A stretch of DNA of 61,784 bases from Mycobacterium syngnathidarum. GTDB lineage: Bacteria; Actinomycetota; Actinomycetes; Mycobacteriales; Mycobacteriaceae. This document shows, one piece after another, positions 43,425-52,404 of this stretch; the stretch's first letter is position 1, and each line of letters starts with the position of its first letter. The stretch covers positions 1 to 61,784 of the forward strand of contig NZ_MLCL01000019.1 in NCBI RefSeq assembly GCF_001942625.1, written 5' to 3'. The notes beneath the pieces are model-generated. The model searched no databases, was not told the DNA's origin, and worked only from the letters and a program-made list of their open reading frames with translations. A program made the translations under genes and the position numbers.

Positions 43425-45426
43425 GCCGAAGTTACGGCTGCTGAAATGGGTGAATTCCTGGGTTGACCTGGGGATTCATCTGGTTTCGGGGTGGTTGTTG
43501 GTGGCTACGCGGTGATGGTGAGGGGGATGGGGCTGTCGAGGAGGTCGAAGGCGCGGCGTTGGTCGGGGGTGGGGTCGGTGAGCTTGTCGATTTCGATGTT
43601 GGTGTTGTGGTAGCGGATGCGGTCACGGGTGAGGGTGGCGAGGTGGTCGAGCAGGCCTGTGAAGCTGCGCACAGGGTTGTGTTCGGTGTCGTGTTTGGTT
43701 GATGCCTTGGCGTGGGCTTGGGTGGAGCGTTGTGCGGGGGCGACGGGGTTGTCCCGGTGGGGTGGGTGTTCGTCGGTGAATGTCATTGGTGCCCAAGCTT
43801 TGCGCAGGTGCCAGATCAGGTAGCAGGCGAGCATGCAGATCAGTACGTGGGCTTTGACGCGGTCTTCGAGTCGGTGGTGGATGGGCCGCAGGTCGAGGTC
43901 GTCGGCTTTGATGATGCGGAAGTCGCGTTCGACGTTGGCGAGGTTTTTGTAGTCGGCGACGATGTCGGCGGGCTCGAGGGTGTCGGCCGCGACGCTGGTG
44001 CGGATCACGTAGAGGCCGTCGAGGCGGGCTTCGGCGTCGATGCTGTCGGTGTTGCGGGTGTAGGTGAACGAGTCGTGGGTGATGGTGCGGTGAAAGTGCT
44101 TGCCCATCTTGTGTTTACCGATGACTTTGCCGACTGCTTCACCGATGCGGCCGGCTCCGGTCAGGGTGCCGCGGGTGACCCGGTTGGCGACACCGGCCAG
44201 CAGTTTCTCGGTCGCGGCCAGCATGTCGGCTCGTTTGCGGGCACGTTCGGCGGCCAGGGCGGGGTTGCGGCAGGCGATCAACCGTTCGCCGGGGTAGTCG
44301 GGGTGGGCGATCTCGGCGAGGTTCTGGGTATCGAACAGGCTCATCTGCAGCGGTCCGTTCTCGGCGGCGAGTTTGGCGATCGCGGGGGCGCGCAGTGCGG
44401 TGATCCAGCCGAAATCGGTGGCGGTGTCGGGATCATCGTTGAGTTCGCGCAGCGCGTCGATGCGGGCACCGGTGATCATGCCGCGATCACCGACCAGCAC
44501 CAGTTTCTCGATGCCGAACTTGTCGCGGATCACGGTCACGATCTCGGTGAACGCGGTCGGGTCGCCGGTGTTGCCGGGGAATACCCGTACCGCCACCGGC
44601 CGCCCGGCAGGGTCGGTGAGCAGCCCGTACTCGATCTGCTCGCAGCCCTTCTTGCCGTCGCGGGAGTAGCCGCGCGCGGCCAGCGGGCAGCAATGCCCGG
44701 TCACCCACGCACTGGGCAGGTCGAACAACGCCATCCGTCCCGGATTCACCGACTCGTCCAAATGCCGTGCCGTGAGCTTCTTTTCGATCCTGTCCTGCCG
44801 ATCGGCAAGCCAGTCCATCGCGGCGTAGATCTCGTCGGTGGACGCGTCGGCGACGCCCAGGTCCACACCGAGGGTGGTGTCGGGCCACCACGACAACGTC
44901 GAGAGCTTCGATTTCGGTCGCAACACCCGGGAGATGATCAGCGCGAGGGTGATATCGCGCGACCGGCACGCCGGGCCCAGCAGTGCGGCCAGCCCAAGCT
45001 TGTGCGCCATGGCCGCCACCGCGGCAGCGTGCCCGTGCGGCAGCGACCGGGCGATGGCGAACTCGCTGCCGGCCGGCACCAGTGACTGCCCCTTCACTGT
45101 CGCCTCGATCGTGGCGATGACCTGCGGCGGCAGCTTCGACAGGTTGGCCAGGGTCTCGTGACGAACCTTGTCGCCATCGCGGAAGGAGCGCCGCAACAGG
45201 ACCGTCTCGTAGACGCGTTCCTCTCCCGACTTCGCCACATAATTCCGCTTGTTCCGGGCTACATGCATCGCACCTCTGTAGGCCGCCATACCAGAATGAT
45301 ACGACGATCTCAACGCATTTCACCGAAACAACACGCCAAATTCGTGGCTACACAAACAACACCGCGCTCCCACCAATTCGCCAGGTCAGCTACACAAACC
45401 CCCCACGAAGACCGTCGTAACTTCGG
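43425..45426. mobile_element. IS1634-type insertion sequence, complete
   Basis: About 2.0 kb. The terminal inverted repeats are CCGAAGTTACG (43426-43436) and its complement CGTAACTTCGG (45416-45426). A 5-bp direct repeat, ACTAG, flanks the element (43420-43424 and 45427-45431) and is read as the target-site duplication. One extra G lies between the left copy and the left repeat. One long transposase gene fills the element. The target lies across the stop codon of the GrcC-like gene (TAC TAG), which the duplication preserves. Intact ends and an intact transposase indicate recent, possibly still active, insertion. Confidence 0.85.
43505..45268 (-). CDS. IS1634-family (IS4-like) DDE transposase
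   Basis: 587 residues from ATG at 45268, with AGAGG just upstream; ATGs at 45289 and 45313 are longer options. The IS4/IS1634 features are LIISRVLRPKSKL, a first Asp region VLVGDRGMIT, and the late VERDFRIIKADDLDLRPIHHRLEDRVKAHVLICMLACYL block with the Y-x-x-L-x-x-VE signature (YKNLANVERDFR). Frame and length are intact. It lies opposite to the GrcC-like gene it follows. Confidence 0.93.
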   Translation of the reverse strand: MHVARNKRNYVAKSGEERVYETVLLRRSFRDGDKVRHETLANLSKLPPQVIATIEATVKGQSLVPAGSEFAIARSLPHGHAAAVAAMAHKLGLAALLGPACRSRDITLALIISRVLRPKSKLSTLSWWPDTTLGVDLGVADASTDEIYAAMDWLADRQDRIEKKLTARHLDESVNPGRMALFDLPSAWVTGHCCPLAARGYSRDGKKGCEQIEYGLLTDPAGRPVAVRVFPGNTGDPTAFTEIVTVIRDKFGIEKLVLVGDRGMITGARIDALRELNDDPDTATDFGWITALRAPAIAKLAAENGPLQMSLFDTQNLAEIAHPDYPGERLIACRNPALAAERARKRADMLAATEKLLAGVANRVTRGTLTGAGRIGEAVGKVIGKHKMGKHFHRTITHDSFTYTRNTDSIDAEARLDGLYVIRTSVAADTLEPADIVADYKNLANVERDFRIIKADDLDLRPIHHRLEDRVKAHVLICMLACYLIWHLRKAWAPMTFTDEHPPHRDNPVAPAQRSTQAHAKASTKHDTEHNPVRSFTGLLDHLATLTRDRIRYHNTNIEIDKLTDPTPDQRRAFDLLDSPIPLTITA

Positions 45427-45454
45427 ACTAGATCACAGCGGCGACTGCCGAAAG

Positions 45455-46009
45455 CTAGGCCGGCGCGCTAACGGGTCTTGTGCGGAAGCGTGGCTGCATC
45501 AACCAGATGTGAAGCGCCACCACGCCGATCCCCCCGAGAGTCACCGCGGCCGCAACGAGGCGGACCCATGGTGGCATCGGGGGGTGAAGCAGCACCGAGG
45601 TGCCGGGGTTCCACGCAACGAGCGGCTTGGCGGCCAAGACCAGTGCAACGAAGGCAAAGCGCAGGCCTGACGTCAGGATGTGCAGCACGTACTCGTAGCT
45701 CGGCAGTCCGCCGGCGGCGGCGCGGCTGTTCTTCTCGGCGAACATGTCGAGCACCTCGACCCCGAACCACACCACGACGAGGGCCACGGTGAGCCACAAC
45801 AGGATTCCGCCGAAATTGAAGAAGAACAACAGAAAGACCGATGCCACCGCGAAGGCCGCGTGCAGGGTGTGCAGTTGGTGTTCGTAGAAGGTGGTGTCGG
45901 ACGCGTGCAACCGCAACAGCACCAGATGCACCAGCACCACATCAATCCCACCGGTGACCGTCGACAGCACCAGTAGGGCGGTGGCGAGGGTGATCAGGTG
46001 GTCGGGCAC
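45455..46009 (-). CDS. Small multi-pass membrane protein of unknown function
   Basis: 184 residues with about five hydrophobic segments (LITLATALLVLSTVTGGIDVVLVHLVLL, FAVASVFLLFFFNFGGILLWLTVALVVVWFGV, LRFAFVALVLAAKPLVAW, LVAAAVTLGGIGVVALHIWL). There are charged or His-containing stretches between helices (HASDTTFYEHQLHTLHAAF). No family was recognised with confidence. It starts 24 bp to the right of the IS target duplication and belongs to the same minus-strand stretch as the StrR-like gene. A function in the island pathway is only guessed from position. Confidence 0.65.
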   Translation of the reverse strand: MPDHLITLATALLVLSTVTGGIDVVLVHLVLLRLHASDTTFYEHQLHTLHAAFAVASVFLLFFFNFGGILLWLTVALVVVWFGVEVLDMFAEKNSRAAAGGLPSYEYVLHILTSGLRFAFVALVLAAKPLVAWNPGTSVLLHPPMPPWVRLVAAAVTLGGIGVVALHIWLMQPRFRTRPVSAPA

Positions 46010-46169
46010 AGGGCGACGGTAGCACCGTCGATACGCTGTGCCCCAGAGTGTTGCCCGACCTCAATACCCGATTTCTTCCCAGCCGTACCGGGGTGCAGAC
46101 TCATCAGCGGCCGCGTTCGGTAACCCTTGGGATACTCCAGGTTCTCGACTCGTTACTGCCGACCGGCGC

Positions 46170-47279
46170 TCAGCCGCACTGCTCGTCAACAAGGCATTGG
46201 CCGGCGATGTCCTCATCCTCGGTCGGCATCCCGCGATATTCGGCGAGGTAAGCGGCGATGTACGCCCAGTTCGCCGCGGACCGCGTCGCGAATTCGATGA
46301 GGTGCTCGATGCTGTGATGCGGCGCCAAGTCCCGGATCCGATCGCCGTCGACACCGCTGACCGCGTGGCTGTGCAGCCACCGCAGCAACTCCCGGCCACG
46401 GGCATTCATCCGCAACGCCGGGTCGCGCGTCAACGTTGCCAGCACCGCGTTGACGTCGGCGGCCTTGGGGCGGTTGGTCTGCGGTGAGCCCGAAGACGGC
46501 GCCTTGTGCGCGGGGGGTGCGGCCTTCTCCCGGGAAGGTACGGGATCGTCGCCGCGCTGTAGTCGTAAGCGGACGTCACGCACCGTTCCCGGTGAGATGC
46601 CGGCTTGCTCGGCGATGTCACGTAGGGAGGCCGCAGGGTTCGCGGCAATCAGTTCGGCGGCGAGTTGGCGACCGGTAGCGGCACTGACCGGCCGTACCCG
46701 ACCGTCGCGGCCGAGCCGGTGGCGTGGCGGCGAATCGGCGTCGTCGGCCGTGCGGAGCGCCGCGACGGTCTTCGTAGACAGCCCTGCCGATGTCGCGATC
46801 ACACGGTCTGACCAGTGCGGATACGTGGATAGGATGTGGCTGGCCGCCCGCTTGCGATCGGCGAGGGATAGAGGTAGTCCGTGTTTGACGTTGCTCTCCA
46901 CTGCGACCACGAAGGCCGCGTCGAGAGAATCGTCGAGGAAGCACACGTCGATCTCGTTCGCACCGCGAAGGCGCGCGGCGTACACGCGGTGGAATCCGTC
47001 GATGATCCGCAGGGTCGCGCGATGCACCAGGATCGGCGGCAGAGGGCCTTCGACTTCGTTCAGGCGTCGCACGTGGGCCTCATCGATGCCGCCGCTGCGC
47101 AGTGAATCGCCGTGCACCAGACGATTGATCGTCACGGATTGTGATGCCAGATCGGCCGTCTTGGCGGTGGTGAGCCGATGCCGCATCTCGGAGACGACCG
47201 GTGACGCCGGCCTGGCCGCCGCGGTGCGGTCTGTCGGACGCCACGCACGCTGCGCCGCGACATCTTCTGCAGCCGTCAC
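46170..47279 (-). CDS. StrR-like ParB-fold pathway-specific regulator
   Basis: 369 residues from GTG at 47279 (AAGGGGGAG upstream; ATG at 47186 is an alternative). The N-terminal ParB/Srx domain reads LPPILVHRATLRIIDGFHRVYAARLRG, then AFVVAVESNVKHGLPLSLADRKRAASHIL. Next comes the helix-turn-helix HWSDRVIATSAGLSTKTVAALR, the pattern of StrR and the StrR-like activators of antibiotic clusters. A second HTH-like segment (AASLRDIAEQAGISPGTVRDVRLR) follows. Such proteins switch on specialised-metabolite genes. Its presence supports reading the island as a dedicated biosynthetic cluster. Confidence 0.82.
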   Translation of the reverse strand: MTAAEDVAAQRAWRPTDRTAAARPASPVVSEMRHRLTTAKTADLASQSVTINRLVHGDSLRSGGIDEAHVRRLNEVEGPLPPILVHRATLRIIDGFHRVYAARLRGANEIDVCFLDDSLDAAFVVAVESNVKHGLPLSLADRKRAASHILSTYPHWSDRVIATSAGLSTKTVAALRTADDADSPPRHRLGRDGRVRPVSAATGRQLAAELIAANPAASLRDIAEQAGISPGTVRDVRLRLQRGDDPVPSREKAAPPAHKAPSSGSPQTNRPKAADVNAVLATLTRDPALRMNARGRELLRWLHSHAVSGVDGDRIRDLAPHHSIEHLIEFATRSAANWAYIAAYLAEYRGMPTEDEDIAGQCLVDEQCG

Positions 47280-47877
47280 TGCTCCCCCTTGTTGCAGTGT
47301 CCTCCCCGATGCGGCGCGTGCACGCCGCTGGAGACAGGCACGACACCACATTTACACTTATCTCATGCAGGCTAGTCTGGCAATACTTACCTAATGTATT
47401 GATATGAGTGTCAATTTACCGGCGTCCGCTGAGAGAGTGCCCTGTGACGGCGCTACCTTAAGGCATCACGATCATCGTGGCGAAGGGTGTGACTGTTCTC
47501 CGTGGACGCGGGCGCAGACCCAGGCGAGAGCCGTGTTCCGATCCCCGGCGCGACTGATGCCGGAAGCGATCGTCGCCTGCACATATGCCCCAGGGGATTT
47601 CGAGGTGATTCCGGCAGGTGGCCGCGTCGAGAAGAGGCACGACAACGACGAACTGGCCACTGCGGCGGACACGTCGCGCCTTGGCGGTGCGGCCCAGCCT
47701 GCGGCCAACAGCGAATAAAACGTATACGCTTAGTGCGTCGTCGCGAATTCGCGAATGCTCGGATCGATTAAATGCGTACCGAGCCGCCCGGAACAGATTG
47801 CGAACCGTCCTGCAGACCGTTGTCAATAACTGAAATGCGGGAGGGGTCAGCCATTCGGACCGATCGATTGTGTCTGG
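47280..47877. promoter_or_regulatory. 598-bp divergent intergenic region between StrR-like and MmpL genes
   Basis: No convincing gene; open frames here overlap on both strands without ribosome sites or recognisable domains. Notable are an AT-rich stretch around 47350-47410 with an inverted repeat AATAC...GTATT, an 8-bp palindrome CGTATACG near 47721, and a perfect 14-bp palindrome TCGCGAATTCGCGA at 47741-47754. It probably holds the promoters of both divergent genes. The palindromes are candidate operators, but none matches the published StrR site geometry. Confidence 0.5.
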
Positions 47878-50673
47878 TTGACATTCTGCAGATCCGTCGT
47901 GTGTAGTCGACCGGTGGAGGACTCAGCCGCGCGGTCATCACGAGCCGCCCTCCGGTTGGTCCCGGTGTCAATTTGGGTGGTTCTCGCTCTCATCCTGAAC
48001 ATGCTGGCGCCCAACAGTTTTAGCGTCTTTCTCGGCTGCCTACCGGCGAACTTGTCGGCCCTCGCCTCGCACCAGCACGCGGTGGTTTCTGGGCCGGGCA
48101 CCGACAACACCGTCAGCTTGGTGTTGACCAGGGCGCGTGCGGTCTCCGCTGACGACGTGCTGAGCTACCTCGACGACGTTCAACAGCGTTTGAGCCGTGA
48201 ACCCGGGGTAACGGCTGTCCTGAATATGTCGGCTGACCCACTCACGGCACCAGCGGCCCAGAGCAGCGACCGACGGACCGCATACCTGCCGATCTGGCTC
48301 GACGGCGAACTGGGAAGCGTGCGCGGGCTTCAAACTCTGGCAGCTGCTCAGTCCGCCGCCGCCCAGGTATCAACGCCCTCCGGGGTACAGCTGACGTGGG
48401 CTGGTCCAGCCGCCGACGCACAGGCCGGCCACAACGAGGACCGGCGCATCGCCGGGTGGCTGCTACTGGCGGTGATCCTCGGCTTCGCGGCGCTGGCCTT
48501 GCTGGCGGCCGCACCGGTCCGGAAAATCGTCGCCGCGGTGCTTAGCGGCGCGCTCGCCCTGGCGGTCGCGGTGCCGTTGTGCGCCTTGCTCTTCCCCGGC
48601 GTTGCCGCAGCGCCGGCCGCCCTGGTAACAGCACTCACCATCGGTACCGCTTTTGGCGGCATCCAACTGCTGCGCAACGGCGTCGGTCGCGGCGGAGGCC
48701 AGGCCGGACGCGGTCCGTACCTGGTTGCTGCCCTCACCCTGGTCGGTGCGGCTGGGGCCGCATCGGCCACATTGATCGCGTTCGGGCTCATGGCATTTCC
48801 GGCTGGCAACGCATTGGCGCTCTGGGCCGGCCTCAGCATTACCGTCTGCGCGATGGTAGTCATGACTGTCGCGCCTCTAACTGCCGGCAATGGAGGTCGA
48901 TCGTCGACGATCCACCTCCGCGCAGCTACAGCGGTACTGAGATTGCGCACCATCGCCTACCGCCGCGCGAACGTGACGTTGGCTGCCGGCACGATACTTC
49001 TCGCAGTCGCGATCGCTGCCCTGCTGGGATCCCATCCCACGACCACCGATGATCTCCGCGTTATCTCCTCGACGTCACGCGATTCCGCCTCGACGAAAAC
49101 GCGACCGATCACCGTCGTCATCACTGGAAGCCGTGACCTGCGGAACCCAGTCGGACTGCTCGCGGTGGACAAGATCACCCGGCAGGTGTCGGGCATCCCT
49201 GGCGTGCGCAGCGTGCAGTCGGCGAGTTGGCCCGGCGGACAACCTTGGGCGGATGCGACCGTCGCGCACCAAGTTGGTGAATTGAACCGACACGTTCAGT
49301 CCGGCGGACTGGCAGCCTCACCGGTAATCACCTCGGCGGCCGGACTGCCGGACCTGATAAGCCAGATGATCGCCTCGATCGATCAGCTTGAGCGCTCCGT
49401 GGACGCCTCCGCCAACCACCTGCCTACGGTGACCGGCTCAATGGACTCGGTGCATGCCAGCATCACCGGACTGACCCAGACCATCGGACAATTGTCCAGG
49501 CATGCCGAACCGCTTCGCACGTGGATCGCTTCCTTCCCCGACTGCGCCGCGGATCCGCTCTGCGCGCTGGGTGAGCAGATCATCGAACCGGTCGACGCAG
49601 TCATTGCCGACACCACCCGACTACGGGCGAGTAGCGGTGAGATCTCCGATGCGGCCAGCTCCAGCGGTGGGGTTATCAGCACCTCGCGTGTGGCCATCGC
49701 CCAGATGCGGGCCTCGCTCACCCAACTGGGAGACCTGACCAAAGGGTTGTCCACCACAGCAACCGAGCGCTTGCCGCAAATGACGAAGATGACGGCATTT
49801 CTGAACCTGATGACCACCGACCTGAGCACCGGCGACGCAGGTGGCTTCTACCTATCTCAAGAGCAGATCAACGCCAAACCCTATGCACACGTGCGCGATA
49901 CCTTCTTCTCCAGCGACGGCCGGTCTGCCAGCTTCATCGTCACCGGCGACGCCGAGACCCACGCTGATATCGTCGCGGCAATCCCGGCCGCAGTTGCCGC
50001 CGCCACCAAATTCGGTCCGCTGCAGGAAAGTAGCGTGGCGGTAGCCGGCGCGGGAACGCAGCACGCATGGGCGGCCGGTGTCTGGTATTCCGCCGGCATC
50101 TCGGCTCTGGCGGCGATGGTCATGAGCGGATTGTGCCTGCGCAGTGTTCGGGCAGGCGCGTGGGTTGCTACTGCCGCGATGCTCAGCGCCGTGACAGGAC
50201 TTGGATTGCACGTGGTGCTGAGTGCGGGACTATTGGACACGGCCGTCAGCTGGCCGGGGTGTGCGTTGGGTGCCGGCATAGGAATGGCAGTGGTCGCCTT
50301 CGACGCCGCGGGGGTGGCAGCTCACGCCCTTGCCAGGCGGCGTGCCCGCGGCCCCACGGTGGCGTTCCACGCTGGGGGAACACCGCTGGTGGGCGCTGCG
50401 ATCGTCTGGACTGGGGTCACCGGCATAGCCACCTTGATACATCAGTCGGCGCTGGGACAGGTCGGCGCGCTGGTCGCGCTGATTGTGACGATAGGCGCTT
50501 TGCTCTCGCGCGCTTGGTTGCTGCGGTCCCTCGCCTCTGAATGCGCAGAATCACGTCGAGCGGAGCGTGTCATGCTGGTGAATGGCCAGCTTTCCCGGCA
50601 GACACCCGACGATGGGAAACCGATCCGACGCAGACCAACGCTGCCCTCGAAGGGCGGTGAACAATGCCCTTGA
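47878..50673 (+). CDS. MmpL-family RND transporter with degenerate proton-relay motif
   Basis: Up to 931 residues; the start may be TTG 47878 or GTG 47899 or 47914. The RND/MmpL layout is complete: TM1 (about 28-45), a first periplasmic domain, TM2-6 (about 190-335), a large second periplasmic domain rich in helices (about 390-735), TM7-12 and a charged tail. MmpL proteins export lipids using proton flow through two Asp-Tyr pairs. In the TM4 region, where D-Y is expected after a G-x-G/T stretch, the chain reads TIGTAFGGIQLLR with no Asp. In the TM10 region only an Asp without Tyr (VAFDAAG) is nearby. Transport without this relay would need another energy source, perhaps the island's ABC exporter. 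Confidence 0.82.
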   Translation: MTFCRSVVCSRPVEDSAARSSRAALRLVPVSIWVVLALILNMLAPNSFSVFLGCLPANLSALASHQHAVVSGPGTDNTVSLVLTRARAVSADDVLSYLDDVQQRLSREPGVTAVLNMSADPLTAPAAQSSDRRTAYLPIWLDGELGSVRGLQTLAAAQSAAAQVSTPSGVQLTWAGPAADAQAGHNEDRRIAGWLLLAVILGFAALALLAAAPVRKIVAAVLSGALALAVAVPLCALLFPGVAAAPAALVTALTIGTAFGGIQLLRNGVGRGGGQAGRGPYLVAALTLVGAAGAASATLIAFGLMAFPAGNALALWAGLSITVCAMVVMTVAPLTAGNGGRSSTIHLRAATAVLRLRTIAYRRANVTLAAGTILLAVAIAALLGSHPTTTDDLRVISSTSRDSASTKTRPITVVITGSRDLRNPVGLLAVDKITRQVSGIPGVRSVQSASWPGGQPWADATVAHQVGELNRHVQSGGLAASPVITSAAGLPDLISQMIASIDQLERSVDASANHLPTVTGSMDSVHASITGLTQTIGQLSRHAEPLRTWIASFPDCAADPLCALGEQIIEPVDAVIADTTRLRASSGEISDAASSSGGVISTSRVAIAQMRASLTQLGDLTKGLSTTATERLPQMTKMTAFLNLMTTDLSTGDAGGFYLSQEQINAKPYAHVRDTFFSSDGRSASFIVTGDAETHADIVAAIPAAVAAATKFGPLQESSVAVAGAGTQHAWAAGVWYSAGISALAAMVMSGLCLRSVRAGAWVATAAMLSAVTGLGLHVVLSAGLLDTAVSWPGCALGAGIGMAVVAFDAAGVAAHALARRRARGPTVAFHAGGTPLVGAAIVWTGVTGIATLIHQSALGQVGALVALIVTIGALLSRAWLLRSLASECAESRRAERVMLVNGQLSRQTPDDGKPIRRRPTLPSKGGEQCP

Positions 50674-51061
50674 AGGGCCTGACCCGGCATATCTGGTAGA
50701 TGGCACCGCACGGGCGTCGTCCGCCCATGCCTTGAGCCAACGCGAGCTGGGCACCAAGCTCACCAGAGCATTTCAGGCTCCGGTGTCGATTGCGAGCCGC
50801 TGCGGTCCCCGCGGCGCGTCGACGATCGTGTAATTGCCACAGCGGCGACCGCTTGGCCCTACTCGGCCGGCAGTCGCCCGATCTGCAACTCGGTGCGCCA
50901 CACCGCCACGCTCTTGATGCCAGATGCTCCAATCTTGTGACAACGGTTTTTGGGGTGCTTGGATGTTTGCCCCCGTCCGGCCTCGATGGCCTCTATGTTA
51001 ATATCCATTCTCTGGCGAACCACCATTTTCGCCGGGCTGTTCGGTCGGTTAGTGTGACGGA
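50674..51061. promoter_or_regulatory. 388-bp intergenic region upstream of the double-TetR gene
   Basis: No supported gene. Short open frames lack family features. An inverted repeat GGCGAA-N8-TTCGCC at 51014-51033 lies about 28 bp before the TetR ATG and is a candidate autoregulatory operator. An AT-rich TTAATAT stretch just before it could belong to the promoter. Confidence 0.45.
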
Positions 51062-52309
51062 ATGGCGCGCATCTCGCCCCGGTCGATCGACAGTGGTGCC
51101 GATGGTGTGCGACGTCGTCCGAAAGACCGAAGGGCCCAGATAGCGCGGGCCTCGGCGGAGTCTTTCAGCGCGCTGGGGTACCACGGCGTGAGCATGGAGG
51201 CCATCGCCTCGCGGGTCGGAATCTCTGCGGCCGCGTTGTACCGGCACTATTCGAGCAAGTATCAATTGTTTCGCGACGCCGTACTCAACCTCAGCCAGCA
51301 ACTTGTCGATGGGACGGCGTTTGCTGACGAGGCCGACGGGGACCCACGTGAGCAGTTGCGCGGGATCGTCGCCGCGCTGAGCGACACCGCGTTGGTTAAC
51401 CGGGAATCCGGTGGCCTGTACCGCTGGGAGGCGCGTTATCTGCGCGGTGATGACCAGAGCACGCTGGACGCGCAGGTCCGCACGGTGCACCGCCGGATAC
51501 ACCGCCCACTGATGGAGCTGCGGCCCGAACTGGGCTCGCGGGCCCGCTGGACCCTGTCGACCGCGGTCCTCGGCGTGATCGGCAGCGTCGTCGACCATCG
51601 GTCCAAATTGCCGGCCGGGCAGATCCGCGCCCTGCTCGCCGAGATCTGCGACACCGTGCTGGCCGCTGAACTGCCTGACTTTCCGAATCCGGGCGACCCC
51701 GTGACCGCGCCCCCCGCGCCCGTGACAACCACGAAATACGAAGCGCTGCTGACCGAATCGATGCGCCTGTTCAACCAGAACGGCTATCGCGACACCACGA
51801 TGGAGGACATCGCCGCCGCGGTCGGAATGCCCGCCTCGGGGATCTATCGGTACTTCTCGGGCAAATCCGACATCCTGGCCGCCGGGTTCCGCCGGGCCGC
51901 CGACCGGCTGTCGGCGGACATGTCGGACGTGCTCAGTGCGACCGATGACCCCGAACAGGCGCTGGGCGCCCTCATCGACGGCTACGTGGCCAGATCCTTC
52001 GACCGGCCGGAGCTGGACTACGTCTACTACACCGAACGCCTGAACATGACGCCCGCCGACCAGAAGATCCTCCGCGACCTGCAGCGCGCAGCCGTGGAAT
52101 CGTGGGTCGAGGTCGTGATGCCGGTGCGTCCGGGATGGAGTGCGGCTCAGGCACGTTTCGCGGTTCATGCCGCGATGGCCTTGGTGATCGACTTGGGCCG
52201 GCTCATGAATTATCAGAATTCCGAGCAGGCCCGAGCCGTCGTTGCCGTCATGATCGACCTGACTCTGCTGGGCCGTTATCGGTTACGGACGGCGTTGCCG
52301 GCCAGGTAG
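51062..52309 (+). CDS. Double-TetR-domain regulator, Mce3R-like
   Basis: 415 residues with two complete TetR units in one chain. The first DNA-binding helices are at about 20-70 (RRRPKDRRAQIARASAESFSALGYHGVSMEAIASRVGISAAALYRHY). The second are at about 224-275 (LLTESMRLFNQNGYRDTTMEDIAAAVGMPASGIYRYFSGK). This architecture, size and the N-terminal RRRPKDR match Mce3R, which represses lipid-metabolism genes and the mce3 operon in M. tuberculosis. It lies in the island, not beside the window's mce operon. Likely targets are the MmpL and neighbouring island genes or remote lipid genes. Confidence 0.85.
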   Translation: MARISPRSIDSGADGVRRRPKDRRAQIARASAESFSALGYHGVSMEAIASRVGISAAALYRHYSSKYQLFRDAVLNLSQQLVDGTAFADEADGDPREQLRGIVAALSDTALVNRESGGLYRWEARYLRGDDQSTLDAQVRTVHRRIHRPLMELRPELGSRARWTLSTAVLGVIGSVVDHRSKLPAGQIRALLAEICDTVLAAELPDFPNPGDPVTAPPAPVTTTKYEALLTESMRLFNQNGYRDTTMEDIAAAVGMPASGIYRYFSGKSDILAAGFRRAADRLSADMSDVLSATDDPEQALGALIDGYVARSFDRPELDYVYYTERLNMTPADQKILRDLQRAAVESWVEVVMPVRPGWSAAQARFAVHAAMALVIDLGRLMNYQNSEQARAVVAVMIDLTLLGRYRLRTALPAR

Positions 52310-52404
52310 GCCACGTAGCCGAGCGTGCCGACGATCGCCAGCGGACGGAAGCAAAGGGAGCGCAGCAGAGCCCGCAGGTAGCCGCCCGTGCAACGGGTTG
52401 TGGG

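Noticed and set aside
43712..45085. 457-codon plus-strand open frame opposite the transposase
   Set aside because: Gly/Val-rich shadow frame without family features; the minus frame is an intact transposase.
47404..47826. Overlapping open frames on both strands between the StrR-like and MmpL genes
   Set aside because: Neither has a ribosome site, a hydrophobic pattern or recognisable motif; composition suggests a regulatory region.
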